Part shown: one piece after another, positions 7,052-13,969 of the stretch
How the letters are laid out: each line of letters begins with the position of its first letter
Numbering within the stretch: the first letter of the stretch is position 1
DNA from: a bacterium
GTDB taxonomy: Bacteria > Spirochaetota > Spirochaetia > Treponematales > Rectinemataceae
DNA: 37,592 nucleotides
Assembly (NCBI GenBank): GCA_021779995.1
Contig: JAJXZP010000278.1
Location: 1-37,592, forward strand
Direction of reading: 5' to 3'
Program-made: the position numbers and the translations under genes
Notes under the pieces: model-generated
The model's database searches: none
Seen by the model: only the letters and a program-made list of their open reading frames with translations
What the model was told of the DNA's origin: nothing

Positions 7052-9067
7052 TCAACCCAGCGTGCGCTCGATAAGCTCCTTGTCGGCCAGATAGGGCAGG
7101 GTGATGAGGCCCATATCCGCGTGGTCGACGTTGTACTCGGCGCTCACCTCGAGGGCGTGCTCGTTGCGCGCCCAGGCCCGGCGCGCCACGCCGCCCATGA
7201 CGTCCCAGGGCATGGCCATGCGGATGACCTCGTCGACCTTCTCCGAGCCGTCGAGCACGAGGCCGAAGCCGCCGTTGATGGCCTTGCCGATGCCGACGCC
7301 GCCGCCGTTGTGCAGGGCCACGTGGCTCATGCCGCGCGCCGCGTTCCCGGCGAAGATCTGGGTGGCCATGTCGGCCATGACGTTCGAGCCGTCCTTGATG
7401 TTGCTCGTCTCGCGGAAGGGACTGTCGGTGCCCCCGGTGTCGTGGTGGTCGCGGCCGAGCATCACGGGACCGATCTCGCCCTTCCTCACCATCTCGTTGA
7501 ACTTGAGGGCGATCTTCATCCGGCCGAAGGCGTCCTGGTAGAGGATGCGCGCCTGGGTGCCGACGACGAGCTTGTTCTTCTCGGCGTCGCGGATCCAGAC
7601 CCAGTTGTCGCGGTCCTGCCCGCGGCGGTTCGGGTCGATGCAGTCCATGGCGGCATGGTCGGTCTTGCGCAGGTCCTCGGCCTTGCCCGAGAGGCAGACC
7701 CAGCGGAAGGGGCCGTAGCCGTAGTCGAAAAGCTCGGGCCCGAGGATGTCCTCGACGTAGCTCGGGAAGATGAAGCCGTCCTTCTCGTCGACGCCGTTGC
7801 GCGAGATCTCCTTGACGCCGGCGTCGAAGACGGCCTTGAGGAAGGCGTTGCCGTAGTCGAAGAAGTAGGTGCCCTTGGCCGTGAGCCGGCGAATGACCTC
7901 GAAGTGGCGCCTGAGCGAGACGTCGACGAGCTTGGCGAAGGCGGCCCGGTCCTCCTTGAGGAGCCGCGTGCGCTCCTCGAAACTCGTGCCCGCCGGGCAG
8001 TACCCGCCGTCGTAGGGCACGTGGCAGCTCGTCTGGTCGGACAGCAGCTCGATGGGAACGTTGTGCGAATCCGCCCACTCGAGGAGTTCGACGATGTTGC
8101 CGCGGAAGGCCACGGCGATGGGCTCCCGGCGGCCCTTGGCTTCGTTCGCGAGAGCGAAGGCCTCCTCCGGCGTGTCGGCGACCGCGTCGACCCAGCCCTG
8201 GCTCAGGCGCGTCTCGATGCGGCTCGGATCCACCTCGGCGACGACGCAGGCCGCGTTGGCGATCACGGCGGCCTTGCCCTGGGCCCCCGACATGCCGCCG
8301 AGGCCCGAGGAGACGAAGAGCTTGCCCCTCAGGTCGCCGTCGTGCGGCACGCCGAGCTTGATGCGCCCGGCGTTGAGGAGGGTGTTGAAGGTGCCGTGCA
8401 CGATGCCCTGGGGGCCGATGTACATCCAGCCGCCGGCGGTCATCTGGCCGTAGTTGGCCACGCCGAGGGCGGCCGCCACGTTGAAGTCCTTCTGGTTGTC
8501 GAACATGCCGATCATGAGGCCGTTCGTGATCATCGCGCGCGGAGCGAAGGGGTGGCTCTTGAAGAGTCCCAGGGGATGGCCCGACTCGACGACCAGGGTG
8601 CTGGTCCCGTCGACCAGCTCGAGGTAGCGCTTGATGAGGCGGTACTGCATCCAGTTCTGGCAGACCTGTCCGGTCTCGCCGTAGGTGACGAGCTCGTAGG
8701 GGTAGAGGGCCACGGCGAAGTCGAGGTTGTTGTCGATCATGACCTGCATGGCGCGGCCCTCGACGCACCTGCCCTTGTAGGAGTCTATGGGCAGCCCCTT
8801 GAGCGCGCCGGCCGGCCGGAAGCGGTAGCCGTAGATGCGGCCCCGCGTCCTGAGCTCGGCGAGGAACTCCGGCGCGAGCCGCGCGTGCCACTTTTCGGGG
8901 ACGTAGCGCAGCGCGTTCTCGAGGGCCAGCGCCTCCTGCGCCCGGGTGAGCTCGGCCTCGCGCTTGGGCGCGCGCCTGATCCCCGGCTCGAAGACGGGAT
9001 CGGGAGGGAGCTCGTGGAGTCCCAGGTCGATTTTCATGGAATCGCTCAACGCGTCATTGGACTGCAT
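7052..9067 (-). CDS. hutU: urocanate hydratase, long form
   Basis: Converts urocanate to 4-imidazolone-5-propionate using tightly bound NAD+, the second step of histidine degradation. At 671 residues it is much longer than the usual bacterial enzyme (about 555) and is close to the animal-type enzyme (about 676). Shared stretches include LALENALRY, LAPEFLAEL, YGYRF, ELVTYG, SGHPLGLF and YGQMTAG..YIGPQGIVHGT. GLGGMSGAQ is the expected NAD-binding region, and RWVCLSG carries the conserved Cys (458). I start it at ATG 9067, which has AGGAGG 8 nt upstream. The in-frame GTG at 9076 overlaps that ribosome site and is too close to use it. It lies 90 nt downstream of hutH on the same strand, probably one transcript. 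Confidence 0.95.
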   Translation of the reverse strand: MQSNDALSDSMKIDLGLHELPPDPVFEPGIRRAPKREAELTRAQEALALENALRYVPEKWHARLAPEFLAELRTRGRIYGYRFRPAGALKGLPIDSYKGRCVEGRAMQVMIDNNLDFAVALYPYELVTYGETGQVCQNWMQYRLIKRYLELVDGTSTLVVESGHPLGLFKSHPFAPRAMITNGLMIGMFDNQKDFNVAAALGVANYGQMTAGGWMYIGPQGIVHGTFNTLLNAGRIKLGVPHDGDLRGKLFVSSGLGGMSGAQGKAAVIANAACVVAEVDPSRIETRLSQGWVDAVADTPEEAFALANEAKGRREPIAVAFRGNIVELLEWADSHNVPIELLSDQTSCHVPYDGGYCPAGTSFEERTRLLKEDRAAFAKLVDVSLRRHFEVIRRLTAKGTYFFDYGNAFLKAVFDAGVKEISRNGVDEKDGFIFPSYVEDILGPELFDYGYGPFRWVCLSGKAEDLRKTDHAAMDCIDPNRRGQDRDNWVWIRDAEKNKLVVGTQARILYQDAFGRMKIALKFNEMVRKGEIGPVMLGRDHHDTGGTDSPFRETSNIKDGSNVMADMATQIFAGNAARGMSHVALHNGGGVGIGKAINGGFGLVLDGSEKVDEVIRMAMPWDVMGGVARRAWARNEHALEVSAEYNVDHADMGLITLPYLADKELIERTLG

Positions 9068-9157
9068 GTCGGTCACCTCCTATGGATGAATCGCTGACGG
9101 GCAGATGGCGATCGGGCCTTCATGCCGGCGCCGGCCGCCGGCCGCTCGGCGATCGCG

Positions 9158-10789
9158 TCAGTCGACCTCGGCGGACGCCCCGGCGCGATCGGCCGCCGCC
9201 CGCACGAGCGAGCCCTCGGCGACGAGGGCCCGCACCGCCTCGATGTCGGGATACATGACGCGGTCGGGCCCGAGGGGGGGCACGACCGAGCGCACGAGCT
9301 TGTGGGCGGCGGCGGTGGCGGGCGAGAGGCCCTCCGCCCCGGGGCGGCCCGCGTGCGCGCCCAGGTCTATGGCCTGGCAGGCCGCGAGGATCTCGATGGC
9401 GAGCACGTGCTGCAGGTTCTCGAGGATGCTCCGGGCCTTGCGCGCGGCGATCGTGCCCATCGAGACATGGTCTTCCTGGTTGGCGCTCGAGGGGATGGAG
9501 TCGACCGAGGCCGGGTGGGCGAGGATCTTGTTCTCGCTGACCAGGGCCGCGGCGACGTACTGCGTGATCATGAAGCCCGAGTTGAGCCCGCCGTTGGAGG
9601 AGAGGAAGGCGGGCAGGCCGTTGGAGAGGCTCGGGTTGACCAGGCGCTCGACGCGGCGCTCCGAGATGGAGGCGAGCTCGGCGAGCGCGATGCCGAGGAA
9701 GTCCATGGCGAGGGCGACGGGCTGGCCGTGGAAGTTGCCGCCCGAGATGATATCGGCGCCCAGGTCGGCGCCGGCCTCGGGCGCGTCCGCGGCGCCTCGG
9801 CGGGCGGCGCCGCCGGAGAATCCGGCTTCGAGGTCCTCCGGCAGGATGAGGGGATTGTCGGTCACGGCGCCGAGCTCGTTCTCCACGATGCGCGACACAT
9901 AGTCGACGGCGTCGCGGCTCGCGCCGTGGATCTGCGGCACGCAGCGCAGCGCGTAGGCGTCCTGGACGCGCAGCTCGCCCTGGCGGGACGTGAGGCGCGA
10001 GCCTGAGAGCAGGGCGCGCAGCGAGGCGGCGCTGGCGATCTGCCCGTCCTGGCGCCTGAGCTCATGGACGCGGGGATCGTAGGCGTCGACGATGCCGCCG
10101 AGGGCCTGGGCGCTGAGGGCGGCCGCGAGATCGGCCGTCCGCAGGAGCTTCCTGGCGTCGAAGCAGGCCAGGGCTCCGATCGCCGTCATGACCTGGGTGC
10201 CGTTGATGAGGGCGAGCCCTTCCTTGGCAGCCAGCGTCACGGGCTCGAGCCCCGCCGCCGCCAGGGCGTGGGCGCCGCCCATGCGCACGCCCTTGTAGAA
10301 GGCCTCGCCCAGGCCCATGAGGACGAGGACGAGATGGGAGAGGGGGGCGAGGTCGCCCGAGGCGCCCAGCGAGCCCTTCTCGGGCACGACCGGCACGACT
10401 CCGGCGTTGAGCAGGTCGACGAGGGCGCGGACGGTGGAGGGCCTGATCCCCGAGTAGCCGACAGCCAGGGCGTTGGCGCGCAGGAGGGCCACGGCGCGCA
10501 CGACCTCGGCCGGCAGGGGCTCGCCGACGCCGCAGGCGTGGCTCATGATGAGGTTGCGCTGTAGGAGGGCGTTCTCGTCCTTGGAGATGACGACGTCGCA
10601 GAACTTGCCGAAGCCGGTGGTGATGCCGTAGCGGACGAGCTCCTCGTCCACGCAGCGGTCGACGACCGCGCGCGAGGCGCTCATGCGCTTTTCGGCCTCG
10701 CTGTCGAGGGCGACCTGGGCGCCGAAGCGCGCCGCGAGCGCCACTTTCTTTATGGTGAGGCTACGACCGTCGATGATAACCCTGTCCAT
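9158..10789 (-). CDS. hutH: histidine ammonia-lyase
   Basis: Removes ammonia from L-histidine to give urocanate, the entry step of the hut pathway. The motif GSLGASGDLAPL supplies Ala143-Ser144-Gly145, which cyclise to the MIO electrophile. YGITTGFGKF and ISGGNFHGQP are also diagnostic. The length is 543 residues against about 510 for the family. Most of the excess is an Ala/Gly/Asp-rich insertion at about residues 320-346, between NPLILPED and ISGGNFHG. The start is taken at ATG 10789, where the family homology begins (MDRVIIDGRSL). Its ribosome site is weak (AAGGCGG), and the open frame extends 9 codons further. Two competing stem-loops lie upstream. Confidence 0.95.
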   Translation of the reverse strand: MDRVIIDGRSLTIKKVALAARFGAQVALDSEAEKRMSASRAVVDRCVDEELVRYGITTGFGKFCDVVISKDENALLQRNLIMSHACGVGEPLPAEVVRAVALLRANALAVGYSGIRPSTVRALVDLLNAGVVPVVPEKGSLGASGDLAPLSHLVLVLMGLGEAFYKGVRMGGAHALAAAGLEPVTLAAKEGLALINGTQVMTAIGALACFDARKLLRTADLAAALSAQALGGIVDAYDPRVHELRRQDGQIASAASLRALLSGSRLTSRQGELRVQDAYALRCVPQIHGASRDAVDYVSRIVENELGAVTDNPLILPEDLEAGFSGGAARRGAADAPEAGADLGADIISGGNFHGQPVALAMDFLGIALAELASISERRVERLVNPSLSNGLPAFLSSNGGLNSGFMITQYVAAALVSENKILAHPASVDSIPSSANQEDHVSMGTIAARKARSILENLQHVLAIEILAACQAIDLGAHAGRPGAEGLSPATAAAHKLVRSVVPPLGPDRVMYPDIEAVRALVAEGSLVRAAADRAGASAEVD

Positions 10790-10866
10790 ATGCCCGCCTT
10801 GTGAACGTTCTACCACGAATTCGACCTACATACATAAACCGCCGCGGGGATAAAGTACAGTCACAG

Positions 10867-10931
10867 TCGAAGCCCGGTCCGCGGGCAAAGTGTACCGGTC
10901 GGGCGCTCGCTGCGCGCGGGCTTCGAGCGCC
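10867..10931 (-). other. mutually exclusive stem-loops upstream of hutH
   Basis: TCGAAGCCCG (10867-10876) is perfectly complementary to CGGGCTTCGA (10917-10926). GGCGCTCG (10902-10909) is perfectly complementary to CGAGCGCC (10924-10931). The two stems share 10924-10926 and overlap spatially, so they cannot both form fully. They lie in the 206-nt gap before hutH and could be a leader switch, or simply GC-rich chance folding. No T-tract or known riboswitch is recognised. Confidence 0.35.
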
Positions 10932-10947
10932 GGCCCCCGGTCTCGCC

Positions 10948-10977
10948 GGCCGCCCCGACTCGGCTCGGGGCTCGGCC
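10948..10977 (-). terminator. strong hairpin after the 199-residue gene
   Basis: GCCCCGA (10952-10958) pairs with TCGGGGC (10965-10971) across 6 nt. The stem is extended by GGCC (10948-10951) with GGCC (10974-10977) past a 2-nt bulge. It starts about 20 nt past the stop of the 199-residue gene. There is no T-run, so the terminator role is inferred. Confidence 0.45.
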
Positions 10978-10995
10978 ACCGGCAGTTCCCGGCTG

Positions 10996-11595
10996 CTAGA
11001 GTTTCAGCACGGAGAGCACCGCCGTCCCGAAGGTGTCGCCGTCGATCTTCCCCTCGAGATAGGCCTTGACGAGGGCCTTGATCTCGGCGGGAAAGGCGGC
11101 CCAGTACTCGTCCTGCCAGCGGGGATTGGATTCCCAGAGCTCGCGCTGGCGGCTCGGGGGCATCCGGTCCTCGGAGTAGGCGACGAAGGAGCGCACCATG
11201 CCGATCAGGGCCTCGGGCGGCAGGGCCGAGGCGGAGGCGGCTGCCTTCTCGGCCGCCTCTTTGGCGAGGGCCGCGCTCGATCCGGGCTCGGGGACGTATT
11301 CGTCGAGGAGGGTGGCCAGCTGCTCCTCGCTGACCTCCGGGGCGTTCTTCCGGATGATGTCGGCGACGAAGCCCTTCATGGTGGCGCGGACCGAGTCCAT
11401 CGTCGCCCCGACGTTCGTCTGGAGCTCGTTCGCCATGCGCCTCGCCATAGCCCCGGGCCCCTCGCCGCCCAAGCTCGCGAAGGCGGTCTTGTCCCTGACC
11501 CTGCGCTCGCAGGCCTTGCGGATGACCTCGAACTCCGAGTCGTCGGCCTTGTTGAGGATGAAGTCGAGGATCGCTTCGAGTTGGGCGCGCGGCAT
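10996..11595 (-). CDS. 199-residue helical protein, unknown function
   Basis: Not recognised. It is predicted to be all-helical, charged and cytoplasmic, with no signal peptide or membrane segment. It starts MPRAQLEAILDFILNKADD, contains a Cys-Glu-Arg-Arg segment (RKACERRVRDK), an Ala-rich middle (about residues 105-125) and ends FGTAVLSVLKL. The frame runs open much further upstream across the repeat array, but the start at ATG 11595 is supported by a promoter ending 7 nt before it. There is no convincing Shine-Dalgarno, so it is likely translated from a leaderless message. It is divergent from the EamA gene and 206 nt upstream of hutH; a role in histidine use is not supported by anything in its sequence. 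Confidence 0.75.
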   Translation of the reverse strand: MPRAQLEAILDFILNKADDSEFEVIRKACERRVRDKTAFASLGGEGPGAMARRMANELQTNVGATMDSVRATMKGFVADIIRKNAPEVSEEQLATLLDEYVPEPGSSAALAKEAAEKAAASASALPPEALIGMVRSFVAYSEDRMPPSRQRELWESNPRWQDEYWAAFPAEIKALVKAYLEGKIDGDTFGTAVLSVLKL

Positions 11596-11602
11596 GACCT
11601 GA

Positions 11603-11631
11603 AGTATCCCGCGGGGCCGCGCGAATGTAAA
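11603..11631 (-). promoter_or_regulatory. sigma-70 promoter giving a leaderless start
   Basis: On the minus strand TTTACA (11631-11626) is followed after 17 nt by GATACT (11608-11603). The -10 box ends 7 nt before the ATG at 11595, so transcription should begin at or within a base or two of the start codon. Confidence 0.55.
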
Positions 11632-11674
11632 CGGGGCGCGGGCCGAGGATTCGTCGCCGGAGGGCCCGTGGGCC

Positions 11675-11801
11675 GAGGGGTCCGCCGCGCGAGGGGTCCG
11701 CCGCGCCGAGGGCGCTCGGGGCGCGGCCGCGTCGTTCGCCGCATCTCTGCCGTGCCGAGGGCGCTCGGGTGCGGCCGCGTCGTTCGCTGCATCTCTGCCG
11801 C
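11675..11801. repeat. 16-nt and 48-nt tandem duplications
   Basis: GAGGGGTCCGCCGCGC occurs twice in perfect tandem at 11675-11690 and 11691-11706. Next to it a 49-nt unit (11705-11753) is followed directly by a 48-nt copy (11754-11801). They differ by one indel and about two substitutions. Each large unit carries GCGTCGTTCGC, at 11729 and 11777. The arrays fill the gap between the divergent 199-residue gene and the EamA gene. Confidence 0.85.
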
Positions 11802-11835
11802 GCATCGTCCGCCCTAGACTCGCCGCGAACGATGC
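11802..11835. promoter_or_regulatory. inverted repeat around the EamA promoter region
   Basis: GCATCGTCCGC (11802-11812) and GCGAACGATGC (11825-11835) are inverted repeats with 10 of 11 matches. A TAGACT box lies between them (11815-11820) and could be a -10 element. The half-site resembles the GCGTCGTTCGC in each 48-nt repeat upstream, giving four related sites in about 107 bp. This is a candidate operator cluster for the EamA gene. Confidence 0.45.
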
Positions 11836-11842
11836 GGCTAGG

Positions 11843-12733
11843 ATGGGCGGCGTGAACAAAAAACAAGCGGCCCCCCTGTACGGCCTGTTCGTGGCCCTGA
11901 TCTGGGGTCTGTCCTTCCTCAGCATAAAGACGGCCGTGGCGGTGCTGCCCCCCATGACGCTCGCCGCCTCCCGCTTCGTCATCGCCTGCGCGGTGCTGCC
12001 CCTCATCGCCCTCGCGGCGAGAGAGCGCATGCGGGTCGCCTGGCGCGACGTCCCCGTGCTCGCCGCGGGCGGCCTCGTCGGCGTGACCCTCTATTTCCTG
12101 GGCGAGAACAACGGCGTTCGCCTCCTCTCGGCCTCCGAGTCCTCGCTCATCATCGGAGCCATCCCGGTCCTCACCGTGCTCACCGAGCGGGCCTTCCTGA
12201 AGACGAAGCTCGGAGCGCGGGCCTACCTGGGCGCCCTGGCCTCCTTCGCGGGGGTCGCGCTCATCGTCGCCCGGTCGGCGGGCGCCGCTTCCTCTCCCGT
12301 CGGCTACCTGTACATGGGCGTCGCGGCCCTGTCCTGGGTGGCCTACTCCTTCCTCACCCGCCCGGTGTCGGGGCGCTACGGCCGCATCACCGTCACGTTT
12401 TGGCAGAGCCTCTTCGGGCTCGCGGGCTGCATTCCCTTCGCCCTGACCGAGCACGCCGCCTGGCGCGCCCCGGGGACGGAGGTCATCCTCAATGTGGTGT
12501 ATTTGGGCGTGCTGTGCTCGGCGGTGGGCTACTGGCTCTACGTGGAGACCCTCGACACGCTCGGCGCCGGAAGGGCGAGCGTCTTCATCAACCTCATCCC
12601 GGTCGTCTCGGTGATCGGAGCTTTTTTCATCCTGGGGGAGCGCCTGAGCGGCCTCCAGCTCCTGGGCGGCGCCGTGGCCATCGCGGGCGTCTACCTCGCC
12701 ACGATGCAGCCGCGGCGCAGCCGGTCGAGCTAG
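11843..12733 (+). CDS. EamA/DMT-superfamily transporter
   Basis: The protein is 296 residues with ten hydrophobic helices in two EamA halves, the standard size and layout of the drug/metabolite transporter superfamily. The N-terminal half opens LYGLFVALIWGLSFLSIK, with the usual Trp-Gly-x-x-Phe pattern. The second half ends with the typical GERLSGLQLLGGAVAIAGVYL motif. The substrate cannot be told from sequence; relatives export amino acids, metabolites or drugs. The start is ambiguous. ATG 11843 is preceded only by GGCTAGG, whereas GTG 11852 would use GGATGGGCGG as its ribosome site and give MNKKQ. It is divergent from the 199-residue gene and converges with the deacetylase gene. Confidence 0.9.
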   Translation: MGGVNKKQAAPLYGLFVALIWGLSFLSIKTAVAVLPPMTLAASRFVIACAVLPLIALAARERMRVAWRDVPVLAAGGLVGVTLYFLGENNGVRLLSASESSLIIGAIPVLTVLTERAFLKTKLGARAYLGALASFAGVALIVARSAGAASSPVGYLYMGVAALSWVAYSFLTRPVSGRYGRITVTFWQSLFGLAGCIPFALTEHAAWRAPGTEVILNVVYLGVLCSAVGYWLYVETLDTLGAGRASVFINLIPVVSVIGAFFILGERLSGLQLLGGAVAIAGVYLATMQPRRSRSS

Positions 12734-12780
12734 ACTCCGGGACGCGGCGCGGCCGGTCGACGCGCGCCGGCCCCGCTCTC

Positions 12781-12848
12781 CGCCGGCGTCGAGCCTACGC
12801 GCCGGAACCGCTGCGCAGCGGCGCTCCTGCCGCGCCGGCGTCGAACCT
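12781..12848. terminator. convergent gap with palindrome and duplicated 16-mer
   Basis: Between the convergent EamA and deacetylase genes, CCGCTGC-GCAGCGG forms a perfect 14-bp palindrome (12808-12821). The 16-mer CGCCGGCGTCGAGCCT (12781) recurs with one change 52 nt later (12833-12848), reaching the deacetylase stop. The palindrome may serve both transcripts as an end signal, but no T-tract is present. Confidence 0.35.
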
Positions 12849-13654
12849 CACGGCCGAGTCAGGGATATCTCGCGCTGGTCGCTCTCCCCGCGGGAAGAGC
12901 GGGCCAGGCCCTGGCGGGTGGCGAGGTACGAAAAAATCTGCGCGCGGTTCCAGTGATAGACGATGGTCCGGGGCACGTTGAAATGGTCGAGCCTCGGGTC
13001 CGAGAAATCGACGCTCTTTATCTTGTCCCCCGCGGTGAAGGCCCAGTCGTAGCCCGCCTCGCGCAGGGCCTGGGACACGGGAGGGCAGCCGAAGCCGAAG
13101 GGATAGGCGAAGAGCCGCGGGCGTTCGCCGACGAGCTTCCTGAGGGCGGGAGCGGGACGCGTCACTTCCATCATGACCTTCGCGGGGTCGCGCTCGTAGG
13201 CCCTGGCGGTCATGTATTCGTGGAAAAAACCGTGGGCGCCGATCCCGCAGCCGTCTCCGGCGAGTTCTTTCAGCTGCTCGGGCGTGAGCGCGTGCCTGCT
13301 GCGCCCGATCGGGAAGGGATAGATGAAGAGCTCGGGCTTGATGCCCCGCTCCTCGAAGACGCGTTTGTAGGCCTCGTAGTCCGAGCGGTTGCCGTCGTCG
13401 ATCGTGATGACCACGTTCGCCGTGCCTTCGATGCGGCCGGCGATGGCGTCGTCCAGGCTGACGAAGGTGTAGCCCAGGGCGCGGATGCGGTCGAGCTGGG
13501 CGCCCATGTCGGCCAGGCTGTAGTCGAGCGAGGAGCTGCCGCTTCCGAGGAAGCTGTGGTAGTCGAGTATGATCACCTCGCCGCCGGCCCAGAGCCGGAT
13601 GCCGGCGGCGCAGGCGAAAAGGGCGATCGTCAGGGAGATGATGCTGCGGCGCAT
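12848..13654 (-). CDS. secreted polysaccharide deacetylase-like protein
   Basis: The protein is 268 residues with an N-terminal signal peptide (about 1-23, hydrophobic core SLTIALFACAAGI, cleavage after LWA). The NodB-type fold is shown by ILDYHSF (30-35), the catalytic motif TIDDG (Asp 86 and Asp 87), the metal motif HGFFH (His 141, His 145) and FAYPFGFG in the usual Arg/Tyr-Pro region. Family members remove N- or O-acetyl groups from peptidoglycan, chitin or other cell-surface glycans. The exact substrate is unknown. It should act outside the cytoplasmic membrane. There is no Shine-Dalgarno before ATG 13654, and the promoter lies so close that the message is probably leaderless. The tail after about residue 250 is basic and unlike the domain. 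Confidence 0.85.
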   Translation of the reverse strand: MRRSIISLTIALFACAAGIRLWAGGEVIILDYHSFLGSGSSSLDYSLADMGAQLDRIRALGYTFVSLDDAIAGRIEGTANVVITIDDGNRSDYEAYKRVFEERGIKPELFIYPFPIGRSRHALTPEQLKELAGDGCGIGAHGFFHEYMTARAYERDPAKVMMEVTRPAPALRKLVGERPRLFAYPFGFGCPPVSQALREAGYDWAFTAGDKIKSVDFSDPRLDHFNVPRTIVYHWNRAQIFSYLATRQGLARSSRGESDQREISLTRP

Positions 13655-13662
13655 GGTGGAAC

Positions 13663-13692
13663 AGCCTAGCCGGAGCGCCGCCGCATGGTCAA
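13663..13692 (-). promoter_or_regulatory. sigma-70 promoter of the deacetylase gene, leaderless geometry
   Basis: TTGACC (13692-13687), an 18-nt spacer and TAGGCT (13668-13663) read on the minus strand. Only 8 nt separate the -10 box from ATG 13654, the same distance as at the RluA-family gene. Upstream, 13700-13735 is AT-rich, unlike the surrounding DNA. Confidence 0.5.
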
Positions 13693-13757
13693 GCGACAGC
13701 TCATTAAATAACTGTAATAGAACAAGTTGAATACTCCTGGCCCGGCGGCGCCGCGCT

Positions 13758-13915
13758 CGCCGGGAGCTCGCGCGGCCGCCCGGAGACGCTCGGGCGCGAG
13801 ATCGTCGGGAGTGCGCGCAGCCGCCTGGAGACCGCCTGGAGACGCTCGGGCGCGCGATCGCCGGGAGTGCGCGCGGCCGCCCGGAGATCGCCCGGAGGCC
13901 GCCCTGGAGACTGCC
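13758..13915. repeat. three long tandem units of 45-57 nt
   Basis: The 315-nt gap between the transglutaminase-like and deacetylase genes (13655-13969) holds this array. Units open CG(C/T)CGGGAG at 13758, 13803 and 13859. Each continues with GCGCG(G/C)-(G/A)GCCGCC-(C/T)GGAGA. The second unit is 11 nt longer through an internal duplication of CCGCCTGGAGA. Reading frames through it are Arg/Ala-rich and unrelated to known proteins. No gene is seen in the gap. Confidence 0.8.
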
Positions 13916-13969
13916 CGGCGCGGGATTTGGCCGAAGCTACGCAGGAGCAGGGCTCGCCCACGGCGCGGC

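Noticed and set aside
10826-12454. 542-residue minus-strand open frame across the EamA gene
   Set aside because: It is antisense to the EamA gene and runs through the repeat arrays with low-complexity residues. The real minus gene ends at 10996 and starts at 11595 in another frame.
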